Below, piece after piece: positions 13,401 through 25,400 of a stretch of 64,000 bases of DNA. Each line of letters opens with the position of its first letter. Position 1 is the first letter of the stretch. The position numbers and the translations under genes are program-made. Source of the stretch: Rhineura floridana (Eukaryota > Chordata > Lepidosauria > Squamata > Rhineuridae); assembly GCF_030035675.1 (NCBI RefSeq), contig NC_084489.1:50873898-50937897 (forward strand), written 5' to 3'. The notes beneath the pieces are model-generated. The model did no database searches, had not been told where the DNA came from, and saw only the letters and a list, made by a program, of their open reading frames with translations.

Positions 13401-16400
13401 TTTACCATTGCCTTCCTCTGAGGCCCAAGGTCACCCACTGAGCTTCATGGCTGTGTGGGGATTTGAACCCTGGTTTTCCAGGTCATAGTCCAACACTCAA
13501 ACCACTACACCACACTGGCTCAAAGTTAAGGAAGCTCAAAATTTAAGAGATTACATACACCCCTGTATATATAACAGGTATGCAACCTGTTTAATGATCT
13601 GATGTTTGTGTCTCTGGATTTTACTTTAATTCAGACTATATTTCACCTAATAATGTGTGTGTATTAATTGCACCCTGCACTTCATTGTTCCAATACAAAT
13701 TGCATAACTCCACTTCTCAGTGAGTCTCTGTTGGAGGTGAGTCTGTCATTAATCTGTCATTAACAGATGAATAGTCATCTGAAGATCTTCAGAATCATAT
13801 GCTCTACATACTGTTCAGAAAGCGCTGGCACTAGAATGAGGCAAACTAAGATCATTCTCTCAGTGGGCAAATGTGCAATAGTGGCAAATTGGCATCCTCT
13901 GGGCCCCTACTTGCTTGCCTCGTCATTTCCGGGCAAATTCCATTATCTCCATTCAGAGCAGCATATGGACAATAAAAACGACAGTACAGAAAAAGCCAAC
14001 ATTACTAAAACCAAGAATAAAGCAGAATAGGATGATGGAACTTGTATTTTAGGAACATCTGGAGGGTACCACATTGGATACCCTTACCCTATAGGGAAAT
14101 ATATGCTCTTTCCCCTTTATGGAGCAAATATATGAGTGTGGATTTGAACCCAAATTTCCCTTCTCATCAAACACTGTTAAACCACTACACCATGCAATGT
14201 TTCTTGTCAAGGTGAAGGGATGGTATAACTGGACCGTGCTACCCTTACTATTATTTATTAATTATAAGAAATGGAGTAGGAAAAAAGTCAGTGGCTGCAT
14301 ATGGACACAACACTAAGCCATGGTTTAGTTCTACATGAATGAGCCTAGTCTCCACCCCAGCTCATGCCCCGTGCTTCCCCTCTTCTCTTTCTGCACAGGT
14401 GAGAGAAGGAGTTGAGAGCGTTAGCTTATGTTTTGGTTAATTGCAGCTCTCTGTGTTATCCAAACTAGGGATCGTAGTTTTTAACACTAACTATGGTTGG
14501 CTCCCACACAAGTCACCTTCAAGCCATAGGTTATGAAGCTGGCTAGTTGAAACTAACCACAGTTAGTGTTACACTTCAACTCATGGTTTGGAAGACATGG
14601 GGAGGTATAGTTAATTCAAAGCAAAAACAAAAACTTTTGAAGCCCTGCCCTTTGACACACAGGAGAGGGATTGGGGAGTGTGCGAGCCTAGAAGAATAGG
14701 CTTGTTCACATAGCTCTGAACCTCCAGATGATGAAGGACTCCATTTGCCCCAGCCAGCATGGCCCTTTGCGAGTAAGGATGGGAGATGAGGTTAACAACA
14801 CCTGGAAGGTCACACATTTCTCACCCATGCTCTAACCATGGGTGGGGAACCTGTGGCCCTCCAGCTATTGTTGAACTACAAATCCCATCATCCCTGATCA
14901 TTGGCCATGCTGGCTAGGGCAAATGGGAGCTGAAGTCAGACAATATCTGGTAGGCCACAGGTTTACATCTCTGCTGTAAACCAAGGTTTAGTGTAGCCTT
15001 CCCCATATTTTGGACACTCCATCAGCCCCAATCCGCATGTGCTTGCACTCAGATCCTGCTTTTGAGCTTCCCTTAGGCATCTGGCTGGCCACTGTGAGAA
15101 CATGATGCTGGACTAGATGGGCCAGTGGCCTGATCCAGCAGGACTCTTCTTGTGAAGGGTCCAGGTTGGGGAAGACTGTTTTAGTGATATGTCTAAACAT
15201 GGCCACTTCATCTTTTAAGAATTTAAATATTTTGAACAGCCTGTCTTTAACTCTGTTAGCATATTTTTTGCCTGAAATTGTCCTGTGAATGGCCTGATTC
15301 AGAGTTATAAGCAGCCTGGTCCTGTGGGTGTTTATCTGGAGGTAAGTTAAGTTCAGAAGGGTGTATTCCCAAGTAGTGTGCAAAGGACAGCAATACAAAT
15401 ACATCATACTGTTTTAGATAAATCAGTCAGAAAAAGTGTGCTTGTGTATGGGGGGGGGTGGAGTTCCAAATTCACAGTTCCCTCTTCCACAGAAACCAAA
15501 CGACTGACATAGAAATTCACTCTTCCTTTGGCGACACCTGCTGGTAGCAAATGGCATAAATGAGCCTCTTAACATGAATATGCAATTCCAAATTCCAGCT
15601 GTGGTGTTAGGGCTACTTCAAGCATTGCCTTTTAATAGGCAAGTGTAAACAACCTAAGAAAAGAACTTGAGATACTATCAGGGATGATGATTACAGGTAC
15701 ATACATTGGGGAGTCACTGCTGGGGAGGAGTGTAGAGAATCTTTTTTTCAAATCGCCTTCAGCTCTCTGAAAAAGAATAAAATAAATCTGCATTGTATCT
15801 GCATGTTTTTCCTCTCTGCACCTAATAGCAGCTATGGAGCTGGAGCAGGACTCCTATGATACGGAAGAAAAGCATTTGACACATCTCATTTCCCTGTACT
15901 GCAGCCCCAGTCCAAATGGGAACACTTCACAGCTGCTTTCAGATGCTTTCCAATAAAGGATCTCTCCTATAACATGGAGTTTGGCCCTTGTCTTTATTTG
16001 CTCTTTAAGATCGACCCTGCAAGCCTGTGCATGTGTGATCCAAAGTAAACTCCACTGAGTTTAATGGGACTTATTCCCAAGCAAGTGTTTGGGGGACTGT
16101 AGCCCTAATCTTTGTGAGGTTTCACAATCTGATCTGACAAACCAGTCAATCTGGCTTCTTAGATTTATGCACTGAATTAACTGCATTCCAGCACTGAAAG
16201 CTTCTTGATTAACTGGTTTGGTGGTTGGACTGGCCCTCTTTAATGCCATTGAAGTCTCCCCCTAAACAAACTACAGTTGTATGCATATTCTGAGTTTGGT
16301 GAAACAGACCTTTGTCCGCTAGGAATTTGAGGAAGATCAAGTTGCTGTCAACAAGCTGTCAACAGCTGTCCCATTATTTAAATCTCTGGCCTTTTTGTTA

Positions 16401-19400
16401 CACGTTTCTTCATGATTTGTTTGAATTGTTAATGCCTTTAACTCAAAAGAATCACTGGTCTGATGTTTCGAAACTCTGTATGGCAAGGAAGTTGCTCTGA
16501 ATCCTGTTCCCAAAAGCTCTTCCCACTATGGGGTTTCTGGGGTGGAGGGAGGGGAAGAATGGCATGAAGAAAGGGTTAAGTGTCTCATCTCCTCCAGTAC
16601 ATGCCTGCTGGAAAACTGAAAAAGAACAAGAACTTTCAGGCTATCATATGGCACCCTGAAATATCACTTCATGTTTGTGCACGCCTCTTCCCAGATATGT
16701 CTAACTGGACCCTCATATCTTTATATCTTTGGGTGCCTCTGCCAAGCAAGGTCCAGCCAATGGCTGCCTGTGAAAGGGCCTTCTCAGTGGTGGTGCAGAA
16801 TGCTCTTCACAGGCAGGCCCACCTTGCACCTATTTGGATGACCTTTTGGCATTAGGGCAGACCTTGGATTTAAAAGGCCTTTTGTTTTCCCAGACCTTTT
16901 AAGTCTTCCTGTGCCTACTAATATTGTCCTAGCTCTGTGGTTCTGATTCTCTGGTCTTTGTTTTGGTATAAGTGGGAATGCCTTGTAGCACTTCTGTTGT
17001 TATAATTTGTTTTGAAACCAAGCATGTTCATTCATAAAATCATGTAACTGGAACACCTATGTTTAATCTTTCTTTCCTCCCATTAGGGAGAACCAGGAGC
17101 AAGAGGACCTCCCGGGCCTCCCGGGCAAAGGGGAATAGGAATACCTGGGCCAAAGGTTAGCAAGAATCTCTGAACATTCATACAGATATGTATTTCAGAT
17201 CGCCATAACATTTTAAAATTCAGATCAGCTAGCTGAGCAGTCTCCTCCATAGTCTGTAATAGGGCCCTCCAGAAGTTGAGCTCCAAGTGTCTTTCCTTGG
17301 AGCTGGATGTTCCTGCCCCTTATTTATTTACCATTTATTTAAATAAGATTAGTTAGCTGCATTTCTGGGAAAGCCTTATAGCCAACTAAATATTATAACG
17401 CCTTTTTTGCCTGTTTTCATTTTAACTGACTTGTAGATGCCTTTGAAAAGAAATGCTTTCTTTTTAATATAATATCGAGTTCAGTGGCCAGAGTTGTCAG
17501 ATGCAATGCACCCAGAAAGAGAATACTGCTGATCCTGCAGTGTACATAAACTGGTTCTCAGTAATGGGGACTGATTGGTGCATTCCAGCAGCCAAGCTTT
17601 TTTTAGCCTGAGACTGTGGGTGTATGGATGCTTAGTTTATAAACAGGGGTGTAGTCGTCCTTAGTCTTGGGGGGCCCTAGACCCCTTACTTTTTTGGGAG
17701 CAAGATCCCAGCAGGCTCCCTATGTCTCCAGCATCCTGTGAGCCAATCAGCATGAAAGGGGAGTGTGTTAGCCACTGAGAAGAGTCTTCTAACATGCTTC
17801 CTTGTCGTCTCCTGGTGACTGGAGCCCATCAGAGTGAAAGACTCTTCTCAATAGCTAATACTCTCCCCTTTCACTCTGATTGGCTTCCAGGGATGTCTGT
17901 TGTTGTGGGAGAAAGGCATTAACAAGGATTTTATCGTCAATCCAGCAGTAAAAGAAAAAAAGGGGGAAGGGGTGGCTGTGTCTATCATGAAAGGGGGAAG
18001 GCATGTTGTGGGAGAAGGCATTAACAAGGATCTTACTTCAACCCAGTAGCAAAGGGGGGAGGGGCCATGGATGTGACTAACATCAGGGGACCCTGCACTT
18101 CTGAATTTGCCACCACACTACTGTTTATAAAGCAAAAGTTAAATTCTTGTACATCAGTATGTTAGGGAGAAGGGTGTTGAGAGCTGTTTTTCAACAAAAT
18201 GTAAACTGGTCAAGGACAAAGATGACGGGAAATAAGCTGGGTGGCTCATCAGTTTTTTATTTCTCAGAGTTTGCCTTCCCGGCCCTTGCCTCTTATTTTA
18301 CCAGCTTCTTGTTTTCCAGAAGTGGAGGGGATGGATCGTAGCCAGGGCCGGTGCCAAAGGACGGCCAGGTCGGGCCCTGGCTGAGGGCCCCGTGGCCCAC
18401 AGGGACCCCTGAAGGGCCTCTCATTAGGGTAGGGGAGTAGCGCTCCCCTTCTGCTATCCACAGCAGACTCCCTGCCGCGGATTGCAGGAAGGGAGCTTTC
18501 AGACTGCCTGCCCGTTCTCTCGTTCCACCTACCTGTCTCTCCTGTCTTTTGAGGCTGTGTGCTCTGAGTGCGCAGGGTTACCATCAACCAAGATGGCGAT
18601 GGAGGCTTTTTAAGGGGCTGATGCTCCTACCACCATCTTGGTTGATGGCAGGAATGTGCGTGCGCATGTGCATAGTGTACCACGCATGCATGTCATCAAA
18701 CAAGATGGTAGTGGGGACATCAGCCCCTTAGAGAAGCCTCCGCTGCCATCTTGGTTGATGGCTGCCCTGTGCATGTAGCACTCACAGCAACAGAAGACAA
18801 GAGAGAGGTAGGTGAAACAGGCAGGAGGTGCACACCTGGGGCAAGCTGGTGCCCAGGGGCCCAGTCATGCCTGGCGTTGGCCCTGATCATAGCCCTAGTT
18901 TTTAGAGAAAAGGGGGAGGAGGGAAGTGTCATTCTGAATTCTCTTGCATCATGTTTTCAAAATGGACTTTCCCCACTACAACCTTGTGTTTACATTAACC
19001 AAGGCCAACGATAAATGTATAACCCCAGCCAACAAAGTAGAACCATTTCAGTTTCACAGCCTGAGCAGTTGGATTAAAGAACTAAACATCCACCAGTATA
19101 TTACTCCCTCTTCTTCTGCTGCTGCTGCTCTAAACAACGTCTCACTGCAGAGTGCAGTTATCTTATTCCTTACTAGAGAGAGAGGTGACTTTGTGATACA
19201 AGAACCTTGATCTGAGTATCCCTTTTTACTCCTTGGCTGTGGCAGCTCTGAAAAACTCACACATCTTATAACCCATATTTCTGGGATCCCCAGTGTGGCA
19301 TCACAATACACCTTCTTGGTGACCACCAAGGCCCCCTTGCCCTTCAATTTTTAATTTTATTATCATTATTATTATTATTGGTTGAGGGTTGCCTGGGGTG

Positions 19401-22400
19401 TATGTGTTGAAGTATGCATTTTGCCTGTGGTTTGGGGAAAGTTCTGAGCATCAAAAAAAATTTCTTCTTCTGTAAAATGGGTGCTTTGTGGTGCCCACAA
19501 CAGTTTCTTAGACTTCCAAATGTGCCCACAGGCCCAAAAAGATTGAGGATAAAAAAACAGAACCTCTGTACTTTGGTTTGTGGCAGTTTACATAATTAAA
19601 ATTTTAATCATTTTATACAGCATTTAAGGGCAAAATGGAGAGACAGGTTTGGACATATCGCTATAATTTCTGGGTTGTGATCCAAAAACCTGCCTAGGGC
19701 ACACCCAAGGACTTAAACACAAAAGATTTTGGTTTGAAATGCACACACATTTTTTCTTTGTGTAACAGGCACTCCACAGCAGTGCCCTGTAAGAATCAGT
19801 TTTTGAAACCCCACTCAGTTTTGAAAGCAGTTTGCCAAGTTGATCTGGGAGATTGCTGTTTGAGAAATAAGGAACGAATCATTCAGGCCTTTGAATTCTT
19901 CACATATACTAGTGTTGCAATACAGTCTTATATCTACTTACCTGGGAGTGAGCTCCAGTGACCTCAATAAGACTTACTTTTGAGTCAGGATGGAGGAGAA
20001 ATTTGATTTTGTTTGTATTTTAATGAGAAACTACCTAATCCACACTTCTCGGACCAATACGGAAACCAGCTATTCTTCGAAATTTGTACTTCTCTGAATT
20101 TTTAAGTGCAGTCCAACCAACCAATATGTAGAAACGTACATATACTATGAGGAAGTGTGCATAAAAATGCATATATTAGTGAAAATGACATACAAAATGC
20201 ATTATAGTATTTATTTATTATTTGATTTATATCCTGCCCTTCCTCTCAGCAGGAGCCCAGGGCGGCAGTAGTAGGGAAAACCGCTTGCAGAAATGTGTAT
20301 ATTAGTCCAGACTGCATCCAAAAAGTGTTTATTAGGAGAAATTGCACTGAAATGCTGATGAATTTGCATGAAGATTTTTTTTTTAAAAGTGGTAATTGTG
20401 GAAATGTGGAGAACTGAAGAGTGGTAAAATGAGAAAGTGCAAGAAACCAGAATGGACAGGTTTGCCCACCCCTCTACAATGCATGTATAGGATTGCATTG
20501 TTAAGTACCCAAAGCTTATGTTTGTAATGTCTTTCAAACCATTCAGCATTTAAAAGGCCTCAGCAAGGATCAAGCTCCAGGCAGAAAAAGCAGAGGTGGA
20601 ACCAACTCCCTACCAGCCTTTCCTGAACTTTGGACCCCCAGATGTTGCTGGACTACAAATCCCATCAGCCCCAGCCAGCATGGCCAATGGTCAGAAATAA
20701 TAGGAACTGTAGTCCAGCAACATCTGGGGACCCAAGGGTTGGAAAAGACTGTAAATACATTTCTGGCTTCTTCCTGGAGATGTCTTAAACTACTTTGCCT
20801 CTCTTTCTCTTTTTTAATCTGTGCTATTTTCATTTCATTTCATTTTTTTAATAGGGCGTTATAGGGCAAAAAGGTCTTCCAGGTCCACAGGGTCCTCCCG
20901 GAGATAGTATACAAGGAAGTAAGGTAAGACTGTGAATGCTGACAAAAGCTTTTGATAATGACTCCCCATGCTCCCCCTTCATTATGCAATTGTTTCACGT
21001 AATAATTTTGTTCATGCTTATGGGGAGGGGAACCTCTGAATTAAAAAAAAAACCCATTCACTTGGTGGAGCTGGGTTGACAGATCTCAAACCTATTTTAA
21101 TTGTATGGGAAATGTAGTATTTATACCCTGCCTTTCCTCAAGAAGCTCAAGGTGGCACACACATTCATCTCACCATTCTATCCCCACCAAAAACACTGCA
21201 GGGTAGATCATTATTTATTATTTATTTATTATTTCAATTTATATACCGCCCTTAGCAGAATAGCTCTCAGGACGGTGAACAAACAAGGTAAAATACAATA
21301 TATCATGGTAAAAAATCACAAAAACATGTACAAACAAACAACAGAAAGCACAACAAAAACAAATACAACACAAATTAAGAAGGATACATATTAAAAATAG
21401 AAAGATTAAGAAAATTAAAAGATTAAAATGCCTGGGAGCATAAAAAGGTCTTTACCTGGCGCCGGAAAAATAGAAGTGTAGGCGCCAGGCGTACCTCTTC
21501 GGGGAGGCTGTTCCACAACTCAGGGTCCACCACAGAAAAGGCCCTAGATCTAGTAACCACCCTCCGGGCTTCCCGATGAGTTGGTACCCGGAGGAGGGCC
21601 TTAGATTCTGAACGAAGTGAATGGGTAGGTTCATAGCGAGAGAGGCGTTCCACAAGGTATTGAGGTCCCACGCCGTGTAAGGCTTTATAGGTCAAAACCA
21701 GCACCTTGAATCTCGCCCGGAAGCAAATAGGGAGCCAGTGCAGACGCGCCAGAATAGGTGTTATATGCGAAGACCGACTGGTCCTCGTCAATAGTCTGGC
21801 AGCCGCGTTCTGCACCAGCTGAAGCTTCCGAACTGTCTTCAAGGGCAGCCCTACGTAGAGCGCATTACAGTAATCCAATCTTGAAGTTACCAGAGCATGA
21901 ACAACGGAGGCGAGGTCGTCCCTGTCCAGATAGGGGCGTAGTTGGGCTACCAGACGAAGATGGTAAAATGCATTCCGTGCCACCGAGTCCACTTGGGCCT
22001 CGAGAGACAAGGAAGAATCGAAAAGAACCCCCAAACTACGTACCTGTTCTTTCAGGGGGAGTGTAACCCCATCCAGAACAGGGTGAACATCCACCATCTG
22101 AGCAGGGAAGGCGTTCACCAGCAGTGTCTCGGTCTTGTCTGGATTGAGTCTCAGTTTATTAGCTCTCATCCAGTCCATTATCGCGGTCAGGCAACGGTTC
22201 AGCACATCAACAGACTCACCTGAGAAGATGAAAAGGAGAAATAGAGCTGCGTGTCATCAGCATATTGATGGCAACGCACTCCAAAACTCCTGATGACCGC
22301 ACCCAGCGGCTGCATGTAGATGTTGAAAAGCATGGGGGACAAGACCGACCCCTGAGGGACTCCACAATGGAGAGTCCATGGTGTCGAGTGATGTTCCCCA

Positions 22401-25400
22401 AGCACTACCTTCTGGTGACGGTCCGCGAAGTAGGAGCGGAACCACTGCCAGGCAGTGCCCCCGACACCCAACTCCGCGAGTCTCCCCAGAAGGATACCAT
22501 GGTCGATGGTATCAAACACCGCTGAGAGATCAAGGAGAATCAACAGAGTCACACTCCCCCTGTCCGTCTCCCGACAAAGGTCATCATACAGGGCGACCAA
22601 GGCTGTTTCGGTGCCAAAACTGGGCCTAAAACCGGATTGAAACGGATCTAGATAATCGGTTTCATCCAAGAGCGCCTGGAGCTGGCCGGCAACCACCCGT
22701 TCCAAAACCTTGCCCAAAAAAGGGACATTCGCCACCGGTCTATAGTTGTTCAAGTTATCTGGGTCCAAGGAGGGTTTCTTTAAAAGAGGTCTCACTACTG
22801 CATCCTTGAGGCTACCAGGGACTACTCCCTCCCTCGAGGCATTAACCACTTCCTTGGCCCAACCGGTGGTCCCAGCCCTGCTAGCTTTCACTAGCCAAGA
22901 TGGGCAAGGATCCAGAACAGACGTGGTTGCCCGAACCATTCCAAGCACCTTGTCCACTTCCTCGAGCTGCACCAACTGAAACTCATCCAATAATGAAGGA
23001 CAAGGCCGTGCTCCGGACACTTCAATGGATTCATCTGTCGCAACATCAGAGTCAAGATCCCTGCGGATACATGCGATCTTATCTTGAAAGTGTCCAGCAA
23101 TTTTGTTGCAGCAGGCTTCCGATGTTTCCGTAGTATCGTGGGGGCCAGAGTGTAAGAGCCCACGCACGACTTTAAAAAGCTCCGCTGGGCGGCATAGGGA
23201 TGATCTAATAGAGGCAGCAAAATAAAGCTTCTTTGCTGTCCTTACCGCTTTTGTATACAACTTATTGGTGGCACTTACCAAGGCATGATTGTATCCACTG
23301 GGAGTTTTCCTCCATCTGCACTCCAGCCTCCTCCTCTCATGTTTCATCGCTCTCAGCTCCGGGGTATACCACGGAGCTGTATGAGCTCTACAGCGGAGGG
23401 GGCGCGCGGGAGCGATCGTGTCAATAGCCCGGGTCATTTCTGTATTCCACAGTGCGACCAGGGCCTCGACAGGAGCACCAGTCCTATCAGCCGGAAAATC
23501 TCCCAGAGCCCTCTGAAAACCTGCGGGATCCATCCGGCTCCGGGAGCGGATCAACTTAATAGATCCTCCACCTTTGCAGAGGGAAAGAGCCGCTGTAAGT
23601 CTGAATCTCAGCAAGCGGTGATCTGTCCATGACAATGGGGTAGATGAAAAACACCCCACCGCCAGATCACCATCTCCATGTCCAGTGGCGAAGATCAAAT
23701 CAAGTGTATGTCCCGACACATGCGTTGGGCCGGTAGAAAATTGAGACAACCCCATTGTTGTCATGGAGGCAATGAAGTCCTGAGCTGCGCCAGATAAGAC
23801 AGCCTCGGCATGGACGTTGAAATCCCCCAGTACCAAAAGTCTAGGGGATCTCAACAGCACCTCCGAGACTATCTCCGTCAGCTCAGCTAAGGAAGCTGTT
23901 GGGCAGCAAGGTGGACGGTACACCAACAGTATTCCTAGTCTGTCTCCCTGGCCCAATACAAGGTGGAGACATTCCAGACCAGTCGCCGTCTGGACAGGGT
24001 GCTTGGTGAGAGGGAAAGAACTCCTATAGACCACAGCGACCCCCCCTCCCCGGCCCTCAGATCTACCACAGTGCTGAACCAAATACCCGGGTGGACAAAG
24101 CTGGGAAAGAGCAACTCCTCCCTGATCAGCCACCCATTATGTTGAATGCTAGTGACTACCCCAAGGTCATGGCTGTCAGTAAGCTTCATGGCGGAGTGGA
24201 TTTTGAACCTGCTGCTCCTCAGTCCTAATCCAATACTCCAACTACCACATCACGTTTCCTTTCAGTGGCAAAAAATGTAGAAGAAGGGAAGCTCACTTTG
24301 CCTTCAGGGATGGATCCCTACTCCTCGTTAGGAAACTTGGGTTCTCTTGGCAAAGCTGAACTTAAATGTGCCATGCCTAGCTGCTGATTGTTAGGAGAGT
24401 TTGCCAGAGCAGATAAGAGGTGTTTTCTGGACACTGTCTGGTGCCTCCATGATGTCAAGAAGAACTTCCACTGGTGTTCTTTAAGCAGGACTGGGTTTCA
24501 TTTAAGACACTGATCTCTAAACTGTGTTCCAGAAGCAGCTTACTCAGTGGGGTGAAGCCACAATGTTAGTTCCCTGGCAATGGCGTGGCGGCTGCTTACC
24601 AGGAGGGAGGTGCAAGGTGGTGGGGAGATTGCCATGGTTCCAGCACACCAATAGATCCAGTTCTGTGCTCCCACCTGTGCATCTCCACTGCGCTGACCTG
24701 CCCACAGCCTCACTTCTCCCTGTAAGCACCAGTCACAGGATGAGCATTTTGAAGATTTTGATCACGCAAACTCTCTTGGTGGAGCTTTGCTTAGAAAGGT
24801 GATCTATAAATATTTTAAATGCTTTTTCACATTTATGAAGCCAAAGGAAATGCTCTAACAGATGTCCCACGGCTACAAAAATATTAGGCCATACATGATC
24901 TTTCTTCGGACAGTTGAAAACAACAAAGTATTTGAGCTACCCCCCACCCTACATACCTTTTATCATTTGGCACAAAGCAGAAACTTTCATTGGCGGTTAA
25001 CCTTTATTTCTCTGCTAGATTTATCTTAAAACATTTGCTGCTAAAATCATGGCCGTAGTTTCTCAACCAGGCTCCAGCCCCCTTGGAGTGAAAAGATCAG
25101 GCTTCTTAAACTCTACCTTGGTCAAAGACAGAAATTTATTATGGAAGGAATGATGAACTGTGAATGTACTATCCACCGTGCCCACCCCTCCGACCCTGAA
25201 GTGAAACACTATGTGCTCCAGCAGTTTAGAAGGCCATCACGTTATGTCATGACCTAACACAGTGACAATTTTTTTTAACTAGAATCTCAGTTTTACCCTT
25301 TAGAACCCAGTAGTTTCACCTTCTACTCTACAGCAATTGGCTCAGTTTCTGTAGTAATTGGAATTGCCATCAGATGAATTATTATTTCTGATATTCTCTA

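Larger units (their letters stand above)
8557..17086 (+). other. Long COL28A1 intron (8.5 kb)
   Basis: Holds L2 tails, tRNA and Sauria SINEs, U1 copy 1, family C, D and E MITEs and an apparently unique stretch (12200-13310) with poly-C and AT-rich parts. I looked for further Gly-X-Y exons and saw none. Confidence 0.6.

Noticed and set aside
18943-19210. Possible coding exon near ctcttcttctgctgctgctgctc
   Set aside because: A short CTG-type run and chance frame; no partner exon or conservation signal.
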